50,676 bases of DNA from Chloroflexota bacterium (lineage in GTDB: Bacteria; Chloroflexota; Ktedonobacteria; Ktedonobacterales; Ktedonobacteraceae), in assembly GCA_902812455.1 (NCBI GenBank), contig CADDZH010000027.1, positions 1 to 50,676 on the forward strand, given 5' to 3'. Under the pieces are notes generated by a model that was not told the DNA's origin, made no database searches, and worked only from the letters and a program-made list of their open reading frames with translations. Positions 1 through 9,662 of the stretch are shown here, one piece after another; position 1 is the first letter of the stretch, and each line of letters begins with the position of its first letter. The translations under genes were made by a program, and so were the position numbers.

Positions 1-217
1 ACAGTGTGCTTGGTAAAGGGTATATCTTTTGTACCCCTTATTTCTCCTGCTATGGTTGTTTTTCTCCTTTAATGGGGATGGCTTTTGTTACTCAGACGAT
101 GTACCATATAACTGAAGATGGTTGCGATTCGCCTTGCTCTGCTCTCCAAAAAGGTCTATTACTACAGCAAGGGTCTACTTTCACCAGGAGTCAGTCCATA
201 CACTGCTCCATAAATCT

Positions 218-442
218 TTAAGGTTTTCGTAGCTTACCCGCTGGATCGTAGAAAGGCTCACCAGGAAGACGTAGTTTCCCTGCGGGATCGACCCAAGGCT
301 CGCCGGGAAAACGTAGTTTCCCTGTGGCATCAATGAAAGGCTCACCAGGGCGGCGCAGCTTTCCTGCCCAATCATAATAGCTCTCACCAGGGCGGCGCAG
401 TTTGCCTGTAGTATCATAGAAAGGCTCACTTGTAGAATACAT
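218..442 (-). CDS. Small protein made of five 14-residue repeats
   Basis: A 74-residue protein of unknown function. After a five-residue lead (MYSTS) the whole protein is five tandem degenerate units of the form EPFYDxxGKLRxPG. The invariant core is GKLR followed by P one residue later, with an acidic/aromatic E-P-[FWY]-x-D half. The DNA shows a matching 42-bp periodicity. A Shine-Dalgarno-like GGAG sits eight bases before the ATG, which supports translation. There is no signal peptide or membrane segment. The units alternate acidic-aromatic and basic patches, as expected of a small repeat scaffold or ligand-binding fold, but no family is recognised. A longer overlapping frame on the same strand (181-492) lacks this regularity and is taken as a shadow. 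Confidence 0.6.
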   Translation of the reverse strand: MYSTSEPFYDTTGKLRRPGESYYDWAGKLRRPGEPFIDATGKLRFPGEPWVDPAGKLRLPGEPFYDPAGKLRKP

Positions 443-913
443 CTTGTGTACTCCATTCTATCTTCACTCACAATAGGTAAGCCTTTATCCACTGTCTCAT
501 GGATAATACTATACGATTATACCTCATGGAAACTGAAAATAGCTTTCCACAATTTCAACCAAACTGTCTGCCATACCATATAACTCTTGTTATATCCTAC
601 ATTTAGGCTCATGGCGAGAGAGGCTATGTTTCAGTTTCCTCTACAGGCTGGCTAATACACTTCATTATTGCTACTTAGCGCAACCATGCGAACACGATTT
701 TGATAGTTATATGGTACGTCGTACTTTTTCGTCAAAAAGACACTGACAGGCCGATTGCCCTTAAAAATTAGTGCGCCTTTAATAAGGGTTTCCCTTATTA
801 AAGTTTCCTTTAATAGCGCTTCTCCTTATTAAAGTTTTGGCCACTTTCCTTTAATAATGATGATGATAGTATAAAAGTATCCTTTTCTTAATACCAGGTA
901 TTGGAGGGCATGG
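443..913. other. Intergenic region, AT-rich, mostly featureless
   Basis: No convincing gene is seen between the small repeat protein and the metallopeptidase-like gene. The distal part (777-857) holds a cluster of CCTTTAATAA/TTATTAAAGG palindromes, listed separately. A TATAAA-like element lies just after the cluster at about 870, upstream of the 914 start. The rest shows nothing I can name. Confidence 0.5.
777..857. promoter_or_regulatory. Cluster of CCTTTAATAA / TTATTAAAGG inverted repeats
   Basis: The stretch opens with a perfect 12-bp inverted repeat (CTTTAATAAGGG, TTT, CCCTTATTAAAG; 777-803). Further half-sites follow: CCTTTAATA at about 806, CCTTATTAAAG at 823-833 and CCTTTAATAA at 848-857. 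Five copies of one half-site within 80 bp, just upstream of the 914 gene and close to a TATAAA-like sequence, suggest a multi-site operator. A hairpin role in RNA is an alternative. Confidence 0.45.
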
Positions 914-1489
914 ATGAGGTCTACACCACCACAGATTACGCTTGTTAAGGGGACTGAGAAAGAGCGACAAACACAGGAGCAACTGTTGCGTTTGTTTGAG
1001 CGCTATCCGCTCGATAAATGGCGATATACCGAGAAGGTGCGAATTGAGGAAGGGGTGATTCCGCATAGCCACCCGGTTCTAACTCTTAATACGCGCCACA
1101 TAGATGATCCTGAGCAATTGTTGGGCACGTATATCCATGAGCAAATACACTGGTTTTGCTCGCTTGCCGAAAAAAATGAACAGCTATGGCTGGCAATGGA
1201 AGAGTTTCGCGAGATGTATCCGGGGCTGCCGGTAAAGCTTCCAGAGGGATGTGGCGACGAAATTTCCAACTACCTGCACTTCCCGGTGAACTATCTTGAA
1301 TGTTTGGGATTAAGCGAGCTGCTCGGAGCCACAGAAGCACGCAAAGTAATAGGGCGCATCACTCACTACACGAAAATCTATGAACTGGTATTGAAAGATA
1401 ACCAGCGCATTGGCGAGGTGATAACCAGATATGGGTTAATCCCACCTGAGAGGCCGCCCAAAAAGAAGGTTTTTATTGAGGTGACGTGA
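914..1489 (+). CDS. Putative HExxH zinc metallopeptidase-like protein
   Basis: A 191-residue soluble protein with no signal peptide. Residues 75-79 read HEQIH, the HExxH zinc-binding signature, inside a hydrophobic helix-like segment (GTYIHEQIHW). This is the pattern of gluzincin-type or SprT-like minimal metalloproteases. A conserved-looking stretch at residues 112-130 (GCGDEISNYLHFPVNYLE) could supply the third ligand. GGAGGG lies five bases before the ATG at 914; an ATG at 910 in another frame closes quickly. The lone gene sits behind the palindrome cluster at 777-857. Zinc binding and peptidase activity are inferred from the motif only. The family is not recognised and the substrate is unknown. 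Confidence 0.6.
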   Translation: MRSTPPQITLVKGTEKERQTQEQLLRLFERYPLDKWRYTEKVRIEEGVIPHSHPVLTLNTRHIDDPEQLLGTYIHEQIHWFCSLAEKNEQLWLAMEEFREMYPGLPVKLPEGCGDEISNYLHFPVNYLECLGLSELLGATEARKVIGRITHYTKIYELVLKDNQRIGEVITRYGLIPPERPPKKKVFIEVT

Positions 1490-1503
1490 GCTGCCATCGC
1501 TAT

Positions 1504-1959
1504 TTAGGCAAGGTTCAACAGTGAGTAAGAGTTCCTAACAATTTGAATAGTTACACCATGTCATGCTGAGCCCATTCCCCTTCGCTGCGCTCAGGGCTTC
1601 GGCTCACTCGCTCAGGGGAAACTCCGCGAAGGATCTCGTTCGACAGGCAGCGGATGTTTCCCCTTCCCCTTCGCTGCGCTCAGGGCTTCGACTCACGCGT
1701 TCAGGATGACATTGCTACGGCTCAGGGCAGGGACAAGCCCTGCCCCTAATGAATTTTGACAACCGAATAGGGTAATGGCCTGGAGGGGAGGAGCGCGAGG
1801 GCAAGCACAAGGCCCCCACGCCACGCCGCTCCACTCCTTGCCCCTACAGGGACGATCCAGTTCCTCATTCCCTCATGTGATCGGAAAAGTTCATCAGCAT
1901 GGCATGTCCGGACTTTTTCTGTTATTGAGGAATTGCCATGTTCATATGAACCTTATCTT
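1504..1959. repeat. Degenerate MITE-like element, family A, long copy
   Basis: The left end reads TTAGGCAAGGTTCAA, as in the copies at 2734 and 44439. The right end (about 1888-1959) shares the same internal sequence (CATGTCCGGAC, then TTGAGGAATTGCCA, then a degenerate TTCATATGAACCTTATC). The interior carries two copies of the palindromic TGTCATGCTGAGC / CTTCGCTGCGCTCAG core and an inserted GC-rich repeat. It has no coding capacity. Confidence 0.6.
1765..1862. repeat. GC-rich interspersed repeat, family B
   Basis: Contains GGGCAAGCACAAGGCCCC, CCACGCCAC and CACTCCTTGCCCCTACAGG. The same strings or close variants recur at 4337-4480 and 11595-11820. Outer ends are partly complementary (GGGGAGGAGCG / CTCCTTGCCCCTAC). 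Confidence 0.5.
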
Positions 1960-1981
1960 GGGATCAAATCTCTGAGTTCGG

Positions 1982-2683
1982 TTACAGGTCGAAGCCGTAT
2001 TCTGGGTCTTCGTATTGCGTCGGGTCTGGCACCCCGGCGTCGCGAAACGCCTGTTTCCGCTCGACGCACGTGCCGCAGCGCCCACAATGCTTTTCATCGC
2101 CTTTGTAGCAGCTCCAGGTATCGGCATAGGGCACGCCGAGAGCAGCGCCCAGCGAGACGATCTGGTGCTTGCCCAGGTGGACAAATGGAGCCTCTAGCCG
2201 CAGGCCCGGCGCGCCGAAGCCCTCGACGGCCAGCCGTTGCATGGCATCAAAAGCCTGAATAAAGGCGGGACGGCAATCGGGATAGATGAAATGATCGCCG
2301 GCGTGAGCGCCCATAGCTACAAGCCGGGCATGTTCGGCCACCGCGACGGCGTAGGCCACCGAGAGCATGATGGCATTGCGGTTGGGTACAACTGTAATAG
2401 CCATATTGGACGCAGCATAGTGACCTTCCGGTACCGGAACAGCATCGGTCAAGGCCGAACCTTTGAGAAAACGGGTGATGCTGGTCAAATCGATTACATC
2501 GAAAGCCGCGTCAAGTCGCCTGGCACACAACTGAGCAAATTGCAGTTCTTTCTCGTGTCGCTGCCCATAATCGAAGGATAGCAGGTGCAAGTCATAGCCT
2601 TCTGCACGCAAGAAGTAGGCCAGCGTCACGCTATCCAATCCGCCGCTGACAATCGTAATAGCTTTAGGGCCGGATGCGGCCAT
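1982..2683 (-). CDS. queC: 7-cyano-7-deazaguanine synthase QueC
   Basis: QueC converts 7-carboxy-7-deazaguanine to preQ0 with ATP and ammonia, in the cytosolic queuosine pathway. The 233 residues match the usual family length. The N-terminal PP-loop ATP motif SGGLDS is at residues 13-18, followed by FDYGQRHEKEL, a family hallmark. A C-terminal zinc-binding cysteine cluster (CYKGDEKHCGRCGTC) lies at about residues 192-206. The gene diverges from yhhQ, a queuosine-precursor transporter, which agrees with the assignment. The ATG has AGGAGG just upstream. A GTGTATAATATACAC palindrome at 2717-2731 lies in the promoter region. queD and queE are not in the window. Confidence 0.95.
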   Translation of the reverse strand: MAASGPKAITIVSGGLDSVTLAYFLRAEGYDLHLLSFDYGQRHEKELQFAQLCARRLDAAFDVIDLTSITRFLKGSALTDAVPVPEGHYAASNMAITVVPNRNAIMLSVAYAVAVAEHARLVAMGAHAGDHFIYPDCRPAFIQAFDAMQRLAVEGFGAPGLRLEAPFVHLGKHQIVSLGAALGVPYADTWSCYKGDEKHCGRCGTCVERKQAFRDAGVPDPTQYEDPEYGFDL

Positions 2684-2716
2684 AGATAAATCCTCCTCAC
2701 CGTTTATGACATACTA

Positions 2717-2731
2717 GTGTATAATATACAC
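2717..2731. promoter_or_regulatory. Palindromic promoter element between queC and yhhQ
   Basis: GTGTATA-A-TATACAC is a perfect 7-bp inverted repeat with a one-base centre. It contains TATAAT on the plus strand and TATTAT on the minus strand. It lies about 35 bases upstream of the queC ATG, so it may be the -10 region and/or an operator for queC. A MITE begins three bases beyond it. Confidence 0.35.
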
Positions 2732-2733
2732 GT

Positions 2734-2870
2734 TTAGGCAAGGTTCAAAAATGACCGAAAGAACTTGACAGTGAAAACAATTGCACCAGATCCTTCGCTT
2801 CGCTCAGGATGACATGGCCGGACTGTTCTGGTGAGTCAGGAATTGCCACATTCATTTGATCCTTGCCTTA
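2734..2870. repeat. MITE-like element, family A (137 bp)
   Basis: Terminal inverted repeats TTAGGCAAGGTTCAAA (left) and TTTGATCCTTGCCTTA (right). Apparent TA dinucleotides at both ends are compatible with a TA target duplication. The interior shares CTTCGCTTCGCTCAGGATGA and the right-hand TTGCCACATTCATTTGA block with the copies at 1504 and 44439. It has no coding capacity. It separates yhhQ from the queC promoter, and its right end overlaps an in-frame upstream TTG of yhhQ. Confidence 0.7.
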
Positions 2871-2900
2871 CAAGCCAAAATAAAGCGAGGAGTTAAGGGA

Positions 2901-3593
2901 TTGAAGGTTTCATCCTGGTTTGTGGTTATTGCGGCAGTTTTTGTGACCTGCCTGATTACAGCCAATATTATCGCAGTAAAAATTATCTACCTGTTCGGAT
3001 TTCTCGTTCCGGCGGGCATCATCGTCTTTCCCCTGAGCTATTTATTTGGGGATGTGCTCACCGAAGTCTATGGCTATGCAGCAGCCAGGCGGGTGATCTG
3101 GCTCGGCTTCTTCTGCAACCTGCTGGCGGTGATTGCATTTCTCATCGCTGGCATTGTGCCTGCCGCTCCCTTCTGGCATAACCAGGCTGCATACAACGCG
3201 ATCCTGGGGTTCACCCCGCGCCTGCTGCTGGCCTCGTTCACGGCCTACCTGGTGGGAGAGTTTACCAACTCGTTTGTGCTGGCCAAGTTGAAGATCGCTA
3301 CCAGAGGGCGCTGGCTGTGGACGCGCACAATCGGTTCAACATTTGTTGGCGAGGGCCTCGATACGCTGATCTTCATCAGCATTGCATTCTGGGGCATCAT
3401 TCCGCCGCAATTCATGCTCACAACCATGCTCACCCAGTGGCTATTCAAAGTGCTGTATGAAGTGATCGCCACGCCGTTCACCTACTTTGTAGTGGGCTTC
3501 CTCAAGCGGCGCGAGAACCTGGATACCTATGATTACAGGACAAACTTCAGCCCGCTGCTTTTTTCCAGGCGGGAGACGGCGCGGGTGCAATGA
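2901..3593 (+). CDS. yhhQ: Queuosine precursor transporter (YhhQ/VUT family)
   Basis: Inner-membrane importer of preQ0/preQ1-type queuosine precursors (VUT family, formerly DUF165). About six hydrophobic segments are visible. The family-typical text VTCLITANIIAVKII in TM1, FPLSYLFGDVLTEVYGY after TM2, and FVGEGLDTLIF in the later part are clear. The reading frame extends upstream to a TTG at 2856 inside the MITE. The TTG at 2901 has GAGGAG eight bases upstream and gives a normal 230-residue protein, so it is preferred. The neighbouring divergent queC fits a salvage plus synthesis pair. Confidence 0.9.
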   Translation: MKVSSWFVVIAAVFVTCLITANIIAVKIIYLFGFLVPAGIIVFPLSYLFGDVLTEVYGYAAARRVIWLGFFCNLLAVIAFLIAGIVPAAPFWHNQAAYNAILGFTPRLLLASFTAYLVGEFTNSFVLAKLKIATRGRWLWTRTIGSTFVGEGLDTLIFISIAFWGIIPPQFMLTTMLTQWLFKVLYEVIATPFTYFVVGFLKRRENLDTYDYRTNFSPLLFSRRETARVQ

Positions 3594-3704
3594 CCTTGAC
3601 AAATTAGAACTGATATTCTATACTATCTTCGGAATCCCAACATTCGCTCAACCCATTTAACCTGATCGTTCACAAAGCATGATACTCAAAAAGGAGGAAA
3701 TTTC

Positions 3705-4076
3705 GTGCCAAACCATCCCATCGTCCACGTCGAAATCCCGGCAACTGATCCTGCCGCTGCCAGCAAATTCTACGCAGACCTCTTCGATTGGAACATTCAA
3801 GTTGACCCAACCTTCAACTACCACATGTTCCAGGCAAATCCTGGCCCCGGCGGCTTTGTTCAGGTTGGTTCCGACCCGTCATACAAAATCGGTGAAGTCC
3901 TCATTTACGTCGGCACCGATGACATCGACGCCACCCTTGCCAAAGCCGAATCCCTCGGCGGCAAAACACTGCTTCCCAAAACCGAGATTCCCAACACCGG
4001 CTGGTTCGCCTTCCTCGCAGACCCCGCCGGCAATCGCATCGGCCTGTTCAAAGGCATGGGTCAGCAATCCATGTAG
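3705..4076 (+). CDS. VOC family (glyoxalase/bleomycin-resistance fold) protein
   Basis: A single-gene 123-residue VOC-fold protein. The N-terminus PIVHVEIPATDPAAASKFYADLFDW and the C-terminal WFAFLADPAGNRIGLFKG are typical of this superfamily. Candidate metal or substrate positions are His at residue 8 (VHVEIP) and the later acidic positions. The specific reaction cannot be told from sequence. The start is GTG at 3705, set by a strong AGGAGG six bases upstream. An overlapping ATG frame at 3679 is a shadow. Confidence 0.85.
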   Translation: MPNHPIVHVEIPATDPAAASKFYADLFDWNIQVDPTFNYHMFQANPGPGGFVQVGSDPSYKIGEVLIYVGTDDIDATLAKAESLGGKTLLPKTEIPNTGWFAFLADPAGNRIGLFKGMGQQSM

Positions 4077-4213
4077 AAGCCCAATTACAAGGATGAACAA
4101 AATCATGCGGGAATAGCTGTAGTAGTCCGTCAAGTTTCATGTGACCGATACCATGTCGTGGCCTCCCTTGTGGGGGCCAGGCTTGCACCCACCACTTGAA
4201 GGTTGACAGACTA

Positions 4214-4249
4214 GTAGGGTCCCGATTGATCGTGGAACCCGATTGATCG
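4214..4249 (-). repeat. 36-bp interspersed repeat C, copy 1
   Basis: On the minus strand this reads as two tandem CGATCAATCGGG units followed by an ACCCTAC end. The plus strand at 10777-10812 has the same layout with CGATAAATCGGG units and only a few differences. Confidence 0.6.
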
Positions 4250-4336
4250 TGCCCACGACAAACATCCGTAGGGGGCTCGATTTATTGCGTCCCTTGCGGA
4301 TGATGAATTTTTAACAACTAAATTCGGTAAGGGGAT

Positions 4337-4480
4337 GTTGTAGGGACAAGGGGCGGCTGAGAGGCTGGGCGAGGGCCTTGTGCTTGTCCCCCTCGGCAGC
4401 CGCGCACCGGGAGCGGCGGGGACAGGCACCAGACCCAGGCATCCCCTCCTCCGCACCCCCTGTCCCTACAGCACCGGGGC
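4337..4480. repeat. GC-rich interspersed repeat, family B
   Basis: Begins near TGTAGGGACAAGGGG and ends near CCCCTGTCCCTACA, so its outer ends are inverted copies of each other. Inside is GGGCCTTGTGCTTGTCCCC, the complement of the GGGGACAAGCACAAGGCCCC block at about 11650. Confidence 0.5.
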
Positions 4481-4490
4481 CACCGGTTCA

Positions 4491-4527
4491 TTACCGATCC
4501 TGGTCGTTAAATTTCATCATCGGCCCC
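4491..4527 (+). repeat. 37-bp interspersed repeat D, copy 1
   Basis: Starts TTACCGATCCTGGTCG, continues TTAAATTTCAT and ends CGGCCCC. The copy at 26715-26751 differs at only a few positions. Confidence 0.6.
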
Positions 4528-4565
4528 CGTCCTGGCCACACCACTAGCGGATTCATTTGTTCATG

Positions 4566-5825
4566 TTAATTTTCGTGCCAATAATGAACGTTTCCAGTCG
4601 GCGTCACCTTCGTCCACGTCTGCCCGCCATCTATCGTCTGATACAGCGCTTGCGTCGAATCAATCGCCCAGCCCTCTGCCTGCGACACAAAGTCGATCAT
4701 GGCGATGGCCGCGTTCAGCTTGACGATGTACTGCATCCAGTGCTGCCCGCCATCGCTGGTGCGATATACTGTGCTATTGTCGTACTGATTGCTCGCCACG
4801 GCATAGGTATTGCCAGCGAGCCAGCCGTGAGCCGCATCAATAAAATCGATCAACCCAGCAATGGCTGGTGTAGAAACAGGTGTTGTGGAGCTCCAGCTTG
4901 CTCCCCCATTATGAGTGACGTAGATATTGAACACATCGCTTTGCGTGCCAGAGAGATCGACAGGCAATATACCATCGGTTGCATTGAAGAAGACGGGTGG
5001 CAGAATCGAGACCCCGAAAGCGTCTGCCGGCAATGGGATGGACTGGTGCTGCCAGATCACACCTCCGTCGTGTGTAATGTAGAGCCAGGCAAACTGTGAG
5101 ACAGGACTATAACCCGTGACCCAGCCCGTGGTTGCATTCACGAAACTGATGCCAGATTTATCGCCACCAAACGGAAGTGCCGTGGGATTGTTCAGAGTGT
5201 TATAGCTGGAGACAGAAATCACCTTCCAGGTCGCGCCTCCGTCACTGGTATGCAGCACATCCACCGCCTCGCTGCCTGCGGCGGCGCCCTTGCCAACAAG
5301 CATCCAGCCAACCTGAGTGGTGATAAAATCGATCTGGCAATTCCCTATACACTGATCGGGGAGCTGTGTCTTCTTCCACGTCTGGCCGCCATCGCGTGTA
5401 TGGTAGACAAAGAGCCTGGTGCCCTCTGTCACGGCTACCCATGCTGTCCAGGGGTTGAAGAAGTCTGTTCCGGCGAGAATAGGTGTCGAGGTATCGAACG
5501 GGGGAGAAACATCTTGCCAGCGGGTGACGCCTGCCGTGGTGTGTAATATGCGGTTAGTGTTATCGGCGACGGCCCAGCCCATTCGCGCATCAAACATATG
5601 GATCGCCTGTAACGCTACCGGTTTGCCAGGGACAGCCGTTCGCTTCGTGAACGCAGTCGATGTCGCCTGAGCTGGAATGGTATTGCTGGCTGTGCCTGGC
5701 ATTTGCTGCCCGCAACTGGCCAGGAAGATAAGACTGCTGATGAGCATCAGAAAGAAGCAAAAGTGCAATGTGTGAAGAAGGCTTTTGTGCTTGTGATCAT
5801 GGTGGTGTTTGTAAAAGAGATACAT
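4566..5825 (-). CDS. Lipoprotein with Ycf48/BNR-type beta-propeller repeats
   Basis: A 419-residue exported lipoprotein. A hydrophobic signal segment (about residues 20-37) ends in the lipobox LASC at residues 35-38, so the mature protein would be lipid-anchored at the outer face of the membrane. The body has repeated blades of the form [TS]xDGGxTWxK (HTRDGGQTW, HTSDGGATW, THDGGVIW, THNGGASW, RTSDGGQHW, QTIDGGQTW) alternating with D-F-x-[ND]xxxGW strands. This is the BNR/Asp-box propeller seen in Ycf48-like photosystem stability factors and glycosidases. An unusual histidine-rich stretch (HHHDHKHK) precedes the signal core. GAGGTG lies upstream of the ATG. No enzyme activity is claimed; ligand or protein binding is likely. 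Confidence 0.8.
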   Translation of the reverse strand: MYLFYKHHHDHKHKSLLHTLHFCFFLMLISSLIFLASCGQQMPGTASNTIPAQATSTAFTKRTAVPGKPVALQAIHMFDARMGWAVADNTNRILHTTAGVTRWQDVSPPFDTSTPILAGTDFFNPWTAWVAVTEGTRLFVYHTRDGGQTWKKTQLPDQCIGNCQIDFITTQVGWMLVGKGAAAGSEAVDVLHTSDGGATWKVISVSSYNTLNNPTALPFGGDKSGISFVNATTGWVTGYSPVSQFAWLYITHDGGVIWQHQSIPLPADAFGVSILPPVFFNATDGILPVDLSGTQSDVFNIYVTHNGGASWSSTTPVSTPAIAGLIDFIDAAHGWLAGNTYAVASNQYDNSTVYRTSDGGQHWMQYIVKLNAAIAMIDFVSQAEGWAIDSTQALYQTIDGGQTWTKVTPTGNVHYWHEN

Positions 5826-5919
5826 CCTGCTTCACCTCAAGACGAGCAAGTCTCTCGATCGCCTGGCCAACCGCATCACTGCAGCTAACCAGGCGCGCAT
5901 CGACAAAGGAATTGCCCTC

Positions 5920-6249
5920 TTACGGAGCCTTCCCACACACGGCCCAGACGGTTACACCTATTGGGCTGCTATCGATGGAATTGTACAGCACTTCCCACCC
6001 ATTATTAGCAGGAGCAGACACTGAGATCCAGGTCTCAATGGTCCTTGAGTTGACACTCCCTCCTCCGCCAAGCACCACCAGCCCACTAGGGCACGTGACC
6101 GATACATAGGTACCAGGCGTAATTGACTCAGTATGCGATACTATCCTGTATCTGGGCGGAGCCGCTGCAGATGGCCTCGCCAGCGTGAAGGCTGACAAAG
6201 CAATAACGGCGACGACGAGTACGAGAACTAACGAGAGACGCTTGAGCAT
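5920..6249 (-). CDS. Small exported protein
   Basis: 109 residues with a clear Sec signal peptide: basic MLKR, a hydrophobic run at residues 6-22, then small residues around ARPSAAAPP. The mature part has two cysteines (VTCPSGLVVLGGG and WAVCGKAP) that could form a disulfide, and a glycine-rich turn between strands. It resembles the C-P-x-G-x-x-x-x-GGG secreted beta domains found in actinobacteria and Chloroflexota, but I cannot name a function. AGGAGG-like bases precede the ATG. It is encoded just upstream of, and on the same strand as, the propeller lipoprotein, with a 94-bp gap. Confidence 0.7.
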   Translation of the reverse strand: MLKRLSLVLVLVVAVIALSAFTLARPSAAAPPRYRIVSHTESITPGTYVSVTCPSGLVVLGGGGSVNSRTIETWISVSAPANNGWEVLYNSIDSSPIGVTVWAVCGKAP

Positions 6250-6559
6250 AAAAACCTCCTGTAGTGAATAATCCTCATGACATTTACATAGAGCATTTCG
6301 TTATTTGTTGCTCTTCAATATAAGAAATGCAGAAGGCTGCCAGATCATCTCTCTGAAATTCAGCAATATTTAAAAGTGAAGCATTTCTTCTAATATAACC
6401 ATCTACTTATATATTCCCTCACAAGTCTAAAAGCTTTTTCCTGGTATTTTTACCCTTGTTCATGGTACCCTTATGTCAAGAGCATGATCCAATCGCGCTT
6501 CGATGGATAAGGCAAAGCTAATATATAACACATGATAAAACAGAAGAGGAGATATAAGG
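6250..6559. other. Intergenic region between the exported protein and aceA
   Basis: An AT-rich divergent region that should hold both promoters. No repeat, RNA gene or clear operator is seen. GAGGAG at about 6544 is the aceA ribosome-binding site. Confidence 0.4.
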
Positions 6560-7918
<1,359 letters not shown>

Positions 7919-7935
7919 TCGCTCCAATGTTATAC

Positions 7936-7969
7936 AATGGTAGGGCGCAATGCATTGCGCCCTACCATT
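7936..7969. terminator. 34-bp perfect palindrome between aceA and aceB
   Basis: A perfect inverted repeat centred at 7952/7953 (ATGGTAGGGCGCAATG then its complement) followed by TTTTATC. As RNA it would form a stem of about 15 bp with a TGCA loop and a short U-run, i.e. a probable intrinsic terminator or attenuator behind aceA. It also resembles dispersed GGTAGGGCGC palindromic repeats. Confidence 0.6.
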
Positions 7970-8005
7970 TTTATCTTTGTTCCCTTTCGTGAAAGGAACA
8001 CAGCC

Positions 8006-9610
8006 ATGACGAACCAATTCAACTACCCAGAGGGCGTTGACATCACCGTCCCCGTCACCACCGAATTTGCCGAAATACTGACCCCTGATGCCTTGCGCTT
8101 CGTCGCAACGCTGATGCGTACCTTCGGAGGCAGGCGAGAAGAGCTTTTGCAGAGAAGGGCGCGGCGGCAGGCCGAAATCGATGCCGGCAATATGCCCGAT
8201 TTCCTCCCTGAAACGGAGCATATTCGCAATAGCGAGTGGACGATTGCTCCCATTCCTGGCGACTTGCAAGACCGGCGTGTCGAGATTACCGGCCCTTCCG
8301 AGCGCAAAATGATCATTAATGCCCTGAACTCTGGCGCCAAAGTCTTCATGGCCGACTTCGAGGATGCTCTCTCTCCAACCTGGGAAAACATTGTGCAGGG
8401 CCAGATCAACCTGCGCGATGCCGTCAGGCGCACGATCAGCTATACCAGCCCCGAAGGCAAGCGCTATGCCCTCAACGAAAAAACAGCTACCCTGCTGGTG
8501 CGCCCGCGCGGCTGGCACCTGGTAGAGAAGCATGTGCTGGTCGACGGAAAGCCGATCTCTGGCAGCCTCTTTGACTTTGGCTTGTATTTCTTCCACAACG
8601 TCAAAGCGCTGCTTGAAAGAGGCACCAGCCCCTACTTCTACCTGCCCAAACTTGAGAGCCACCTGGAGGCCCGGCTCTGGAATGATGTCTTCGTGCTTGC
8701 CCAGCAGTTGCTCGGCATCCCAGAGGGAACAATCAAAGCCACCGTGCTGATCGAGACAATCCTGGCCACCTTTGAAATGGACGAAATCCTCTATGAACTG
8801 CGCGAGCACTCCTCCGGCCTCAACTGCGGGCGCTGGGATTACATCTTTAGCGCCATCAAGAAGTTTCGCAATATCCCTCACGTGATCTTTCCCGACCGCG
8901 CCCAGGTAACGATGACCACCCACTTCATGCGCTCCTACACTCTGCTCACCATCAAGACTTGTCACAGGCGCAATGCTCACGCTATTGGCGGCATGGCGGC
9001 CCAGATTCCCATCAAGAACGATCCCAAAGCAAACGAGGAGGCCATGGCCAAAGTGCGCGCCGATAAGCATCGCGAGGCCAATGATGGGCACGATGGCACC
9101 TGGGTTGCTCATCCTGGACTGGTCGCTGTCGCTATGGAAGAATTTGACAAAGTCATGCCCGGCCCCAACCAGATCGATCGCAAACGCGACGATGTGCATG
9201 TGACGGCCTCGGACCTCCTGGCGGTTCCCGACGGCACGATCACCGAAGGTGGCCTGCGCAACAATATCAGCGTCGGCTTGCAGTACCTGGAATCATGGTT
9301 GAATGGTTTAGGCTGCGTCCCCATTTACAATTTGATGGAAGACGCGGCTACCGTCGAGATTGCAAGGTCACAGCTCTGGCAATGGATCCACCATCCAAAG
9401 GGCATTTTGTCTGATGGCAGGAAAGTGACTATCGACCTGTTCCACCAGTTGTTAGATGATGAACTCGAGAAGCTCAGGAAGGCCATCGGCGAGCCAGAAT
9501 TCTCCTCCTCGCGGAAATTCGCAGAAGCCGCCGGCCTGCTCGACAGCATCATCAGCAACGAACAATTTGTCGAATTCCTGACCCTGCCAGCCTATGAACA
9601 CCTGGATTAA
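8006..9610 (+). CDS. aceB: Malate synthase A
   Basis: Condenses glyoxylate with acetyl-CoA to malate, the second glyoxylate-shunt step. The 534 residues match the A-type enzyme. Visible family blocks are [40 protein letters not shown], the glyoxylate/Mg region CGRWDYIFS, and [13 protein letters not shown]. The frame extends upstream to 7937, but that part lies inside the palindrome and lacks a ribosome-binding site. The ATG at 8006 follows GAAAGGAA and starts at the conserved region. It pairs with aceA immediately upstream. Confidence 0.96.
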   Translation: MTNQFNYPEGVDITVPVTTEFAEILTPDALRFVATLMRTFGGRREELLQRRARRQAEIDAGNMPDFLPETEHIRNSEWTIAPIPGDLQDRRVEITGPSERKMIINALNSGAKVFMADFEDALSPTWENIVQGQINLRDAVRRTISYTSPEGKRYALNEKTATLLVRPRGWHLVEKHVLVDGKPISGSLFDFGLYFFHNVKALLERGTSPYFYLPKLESHLEARLWNDVFVLAQQLLGIPEGTIKATVLIETILATFEMDEILYELREHSSGLNCGRWDYIFSAIKKFRNIPHVIFPDRAQVTMTTHFMRSYTLLTIKTCHRRNAHAIGGMAAQIPIKNDPKANEEAMAKVRADKHREANDGHDGTWVAHPGLVAVAMEEFDKVMPGPNQIDRKRDDVHVTASDLLAVPDGTITEGGLRNNISVGLQYLESWLNGLGCVPIYNLMEDAATVEIARSQLWQWIHHPKGILSDGRKVTIDLFHQLLDDELEKLRKAIGEPEFSSSRKFAEAAGLLDSIISNEQFVEFLTLPAYEHLD

Positions 9611-9620
9611 CGGTTGATCC

Positions 9621-9650
9621 TTGTGATGCTTTAGATACGTATCGTATAAT
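9621..9650 (+). promoter_or_regulatory. Putative promoter for the HAD phosphatase gene
   Basis: TTGTGA (9621-9626), 18-base spacer, TATAAT (9645-9650). It lies about 75 bases upstream of the 9723 ATG. The -10 is perfect and the -35 is weak. Confidence 0.4.
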
Positions 9651-9662
9651 GGAATCGCAACC

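Larger units (their letters stand above)
1490..1981. other. Intergenic region filled by interspersed repeats
   Basis: No gene is seen. The region consists of a degenerate long copy of the TTAGGCAAGG MITE family (1504-1959) into which a second GC-rich repeat (about 1765-1862) appears to be nested. ORFs at 1775-1975 and 1933-2262 are repeat or antisense noise. Confidence 0.6.
4077..4565. other. Intergenic repeat region
   Basis: No gene is supported. It contains a 36-bp repeat (4214-4249) shared in inverted orientation with 10777-10812, a GC-rich family B repeat (about 4337-4480), and a 37-bp repeat (4491-4527) shared with 26715-26751. Confidence 0.6.

Noticed and set aside
230..430. Possible CRISPR array
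   Set aside because: The 42-bp units are contiguous with no unique spacers, keep an open frame, and encode the GKLRxPG repeats.
1775..2262. Short ORFs in the 1.8-2.3 kb region
   Set aside because: They fall in interspersed repeats or antisense to queC.
5826..5919. Coding-like stretch between the lipoprotein and the small exported protein
   Set aside because: It reads plausibly in frames on both strands (for example SLDRLANRITAANQ on plus) but has no start, no stop-bounded ORF of its own, and no recognisable family; too short to call.
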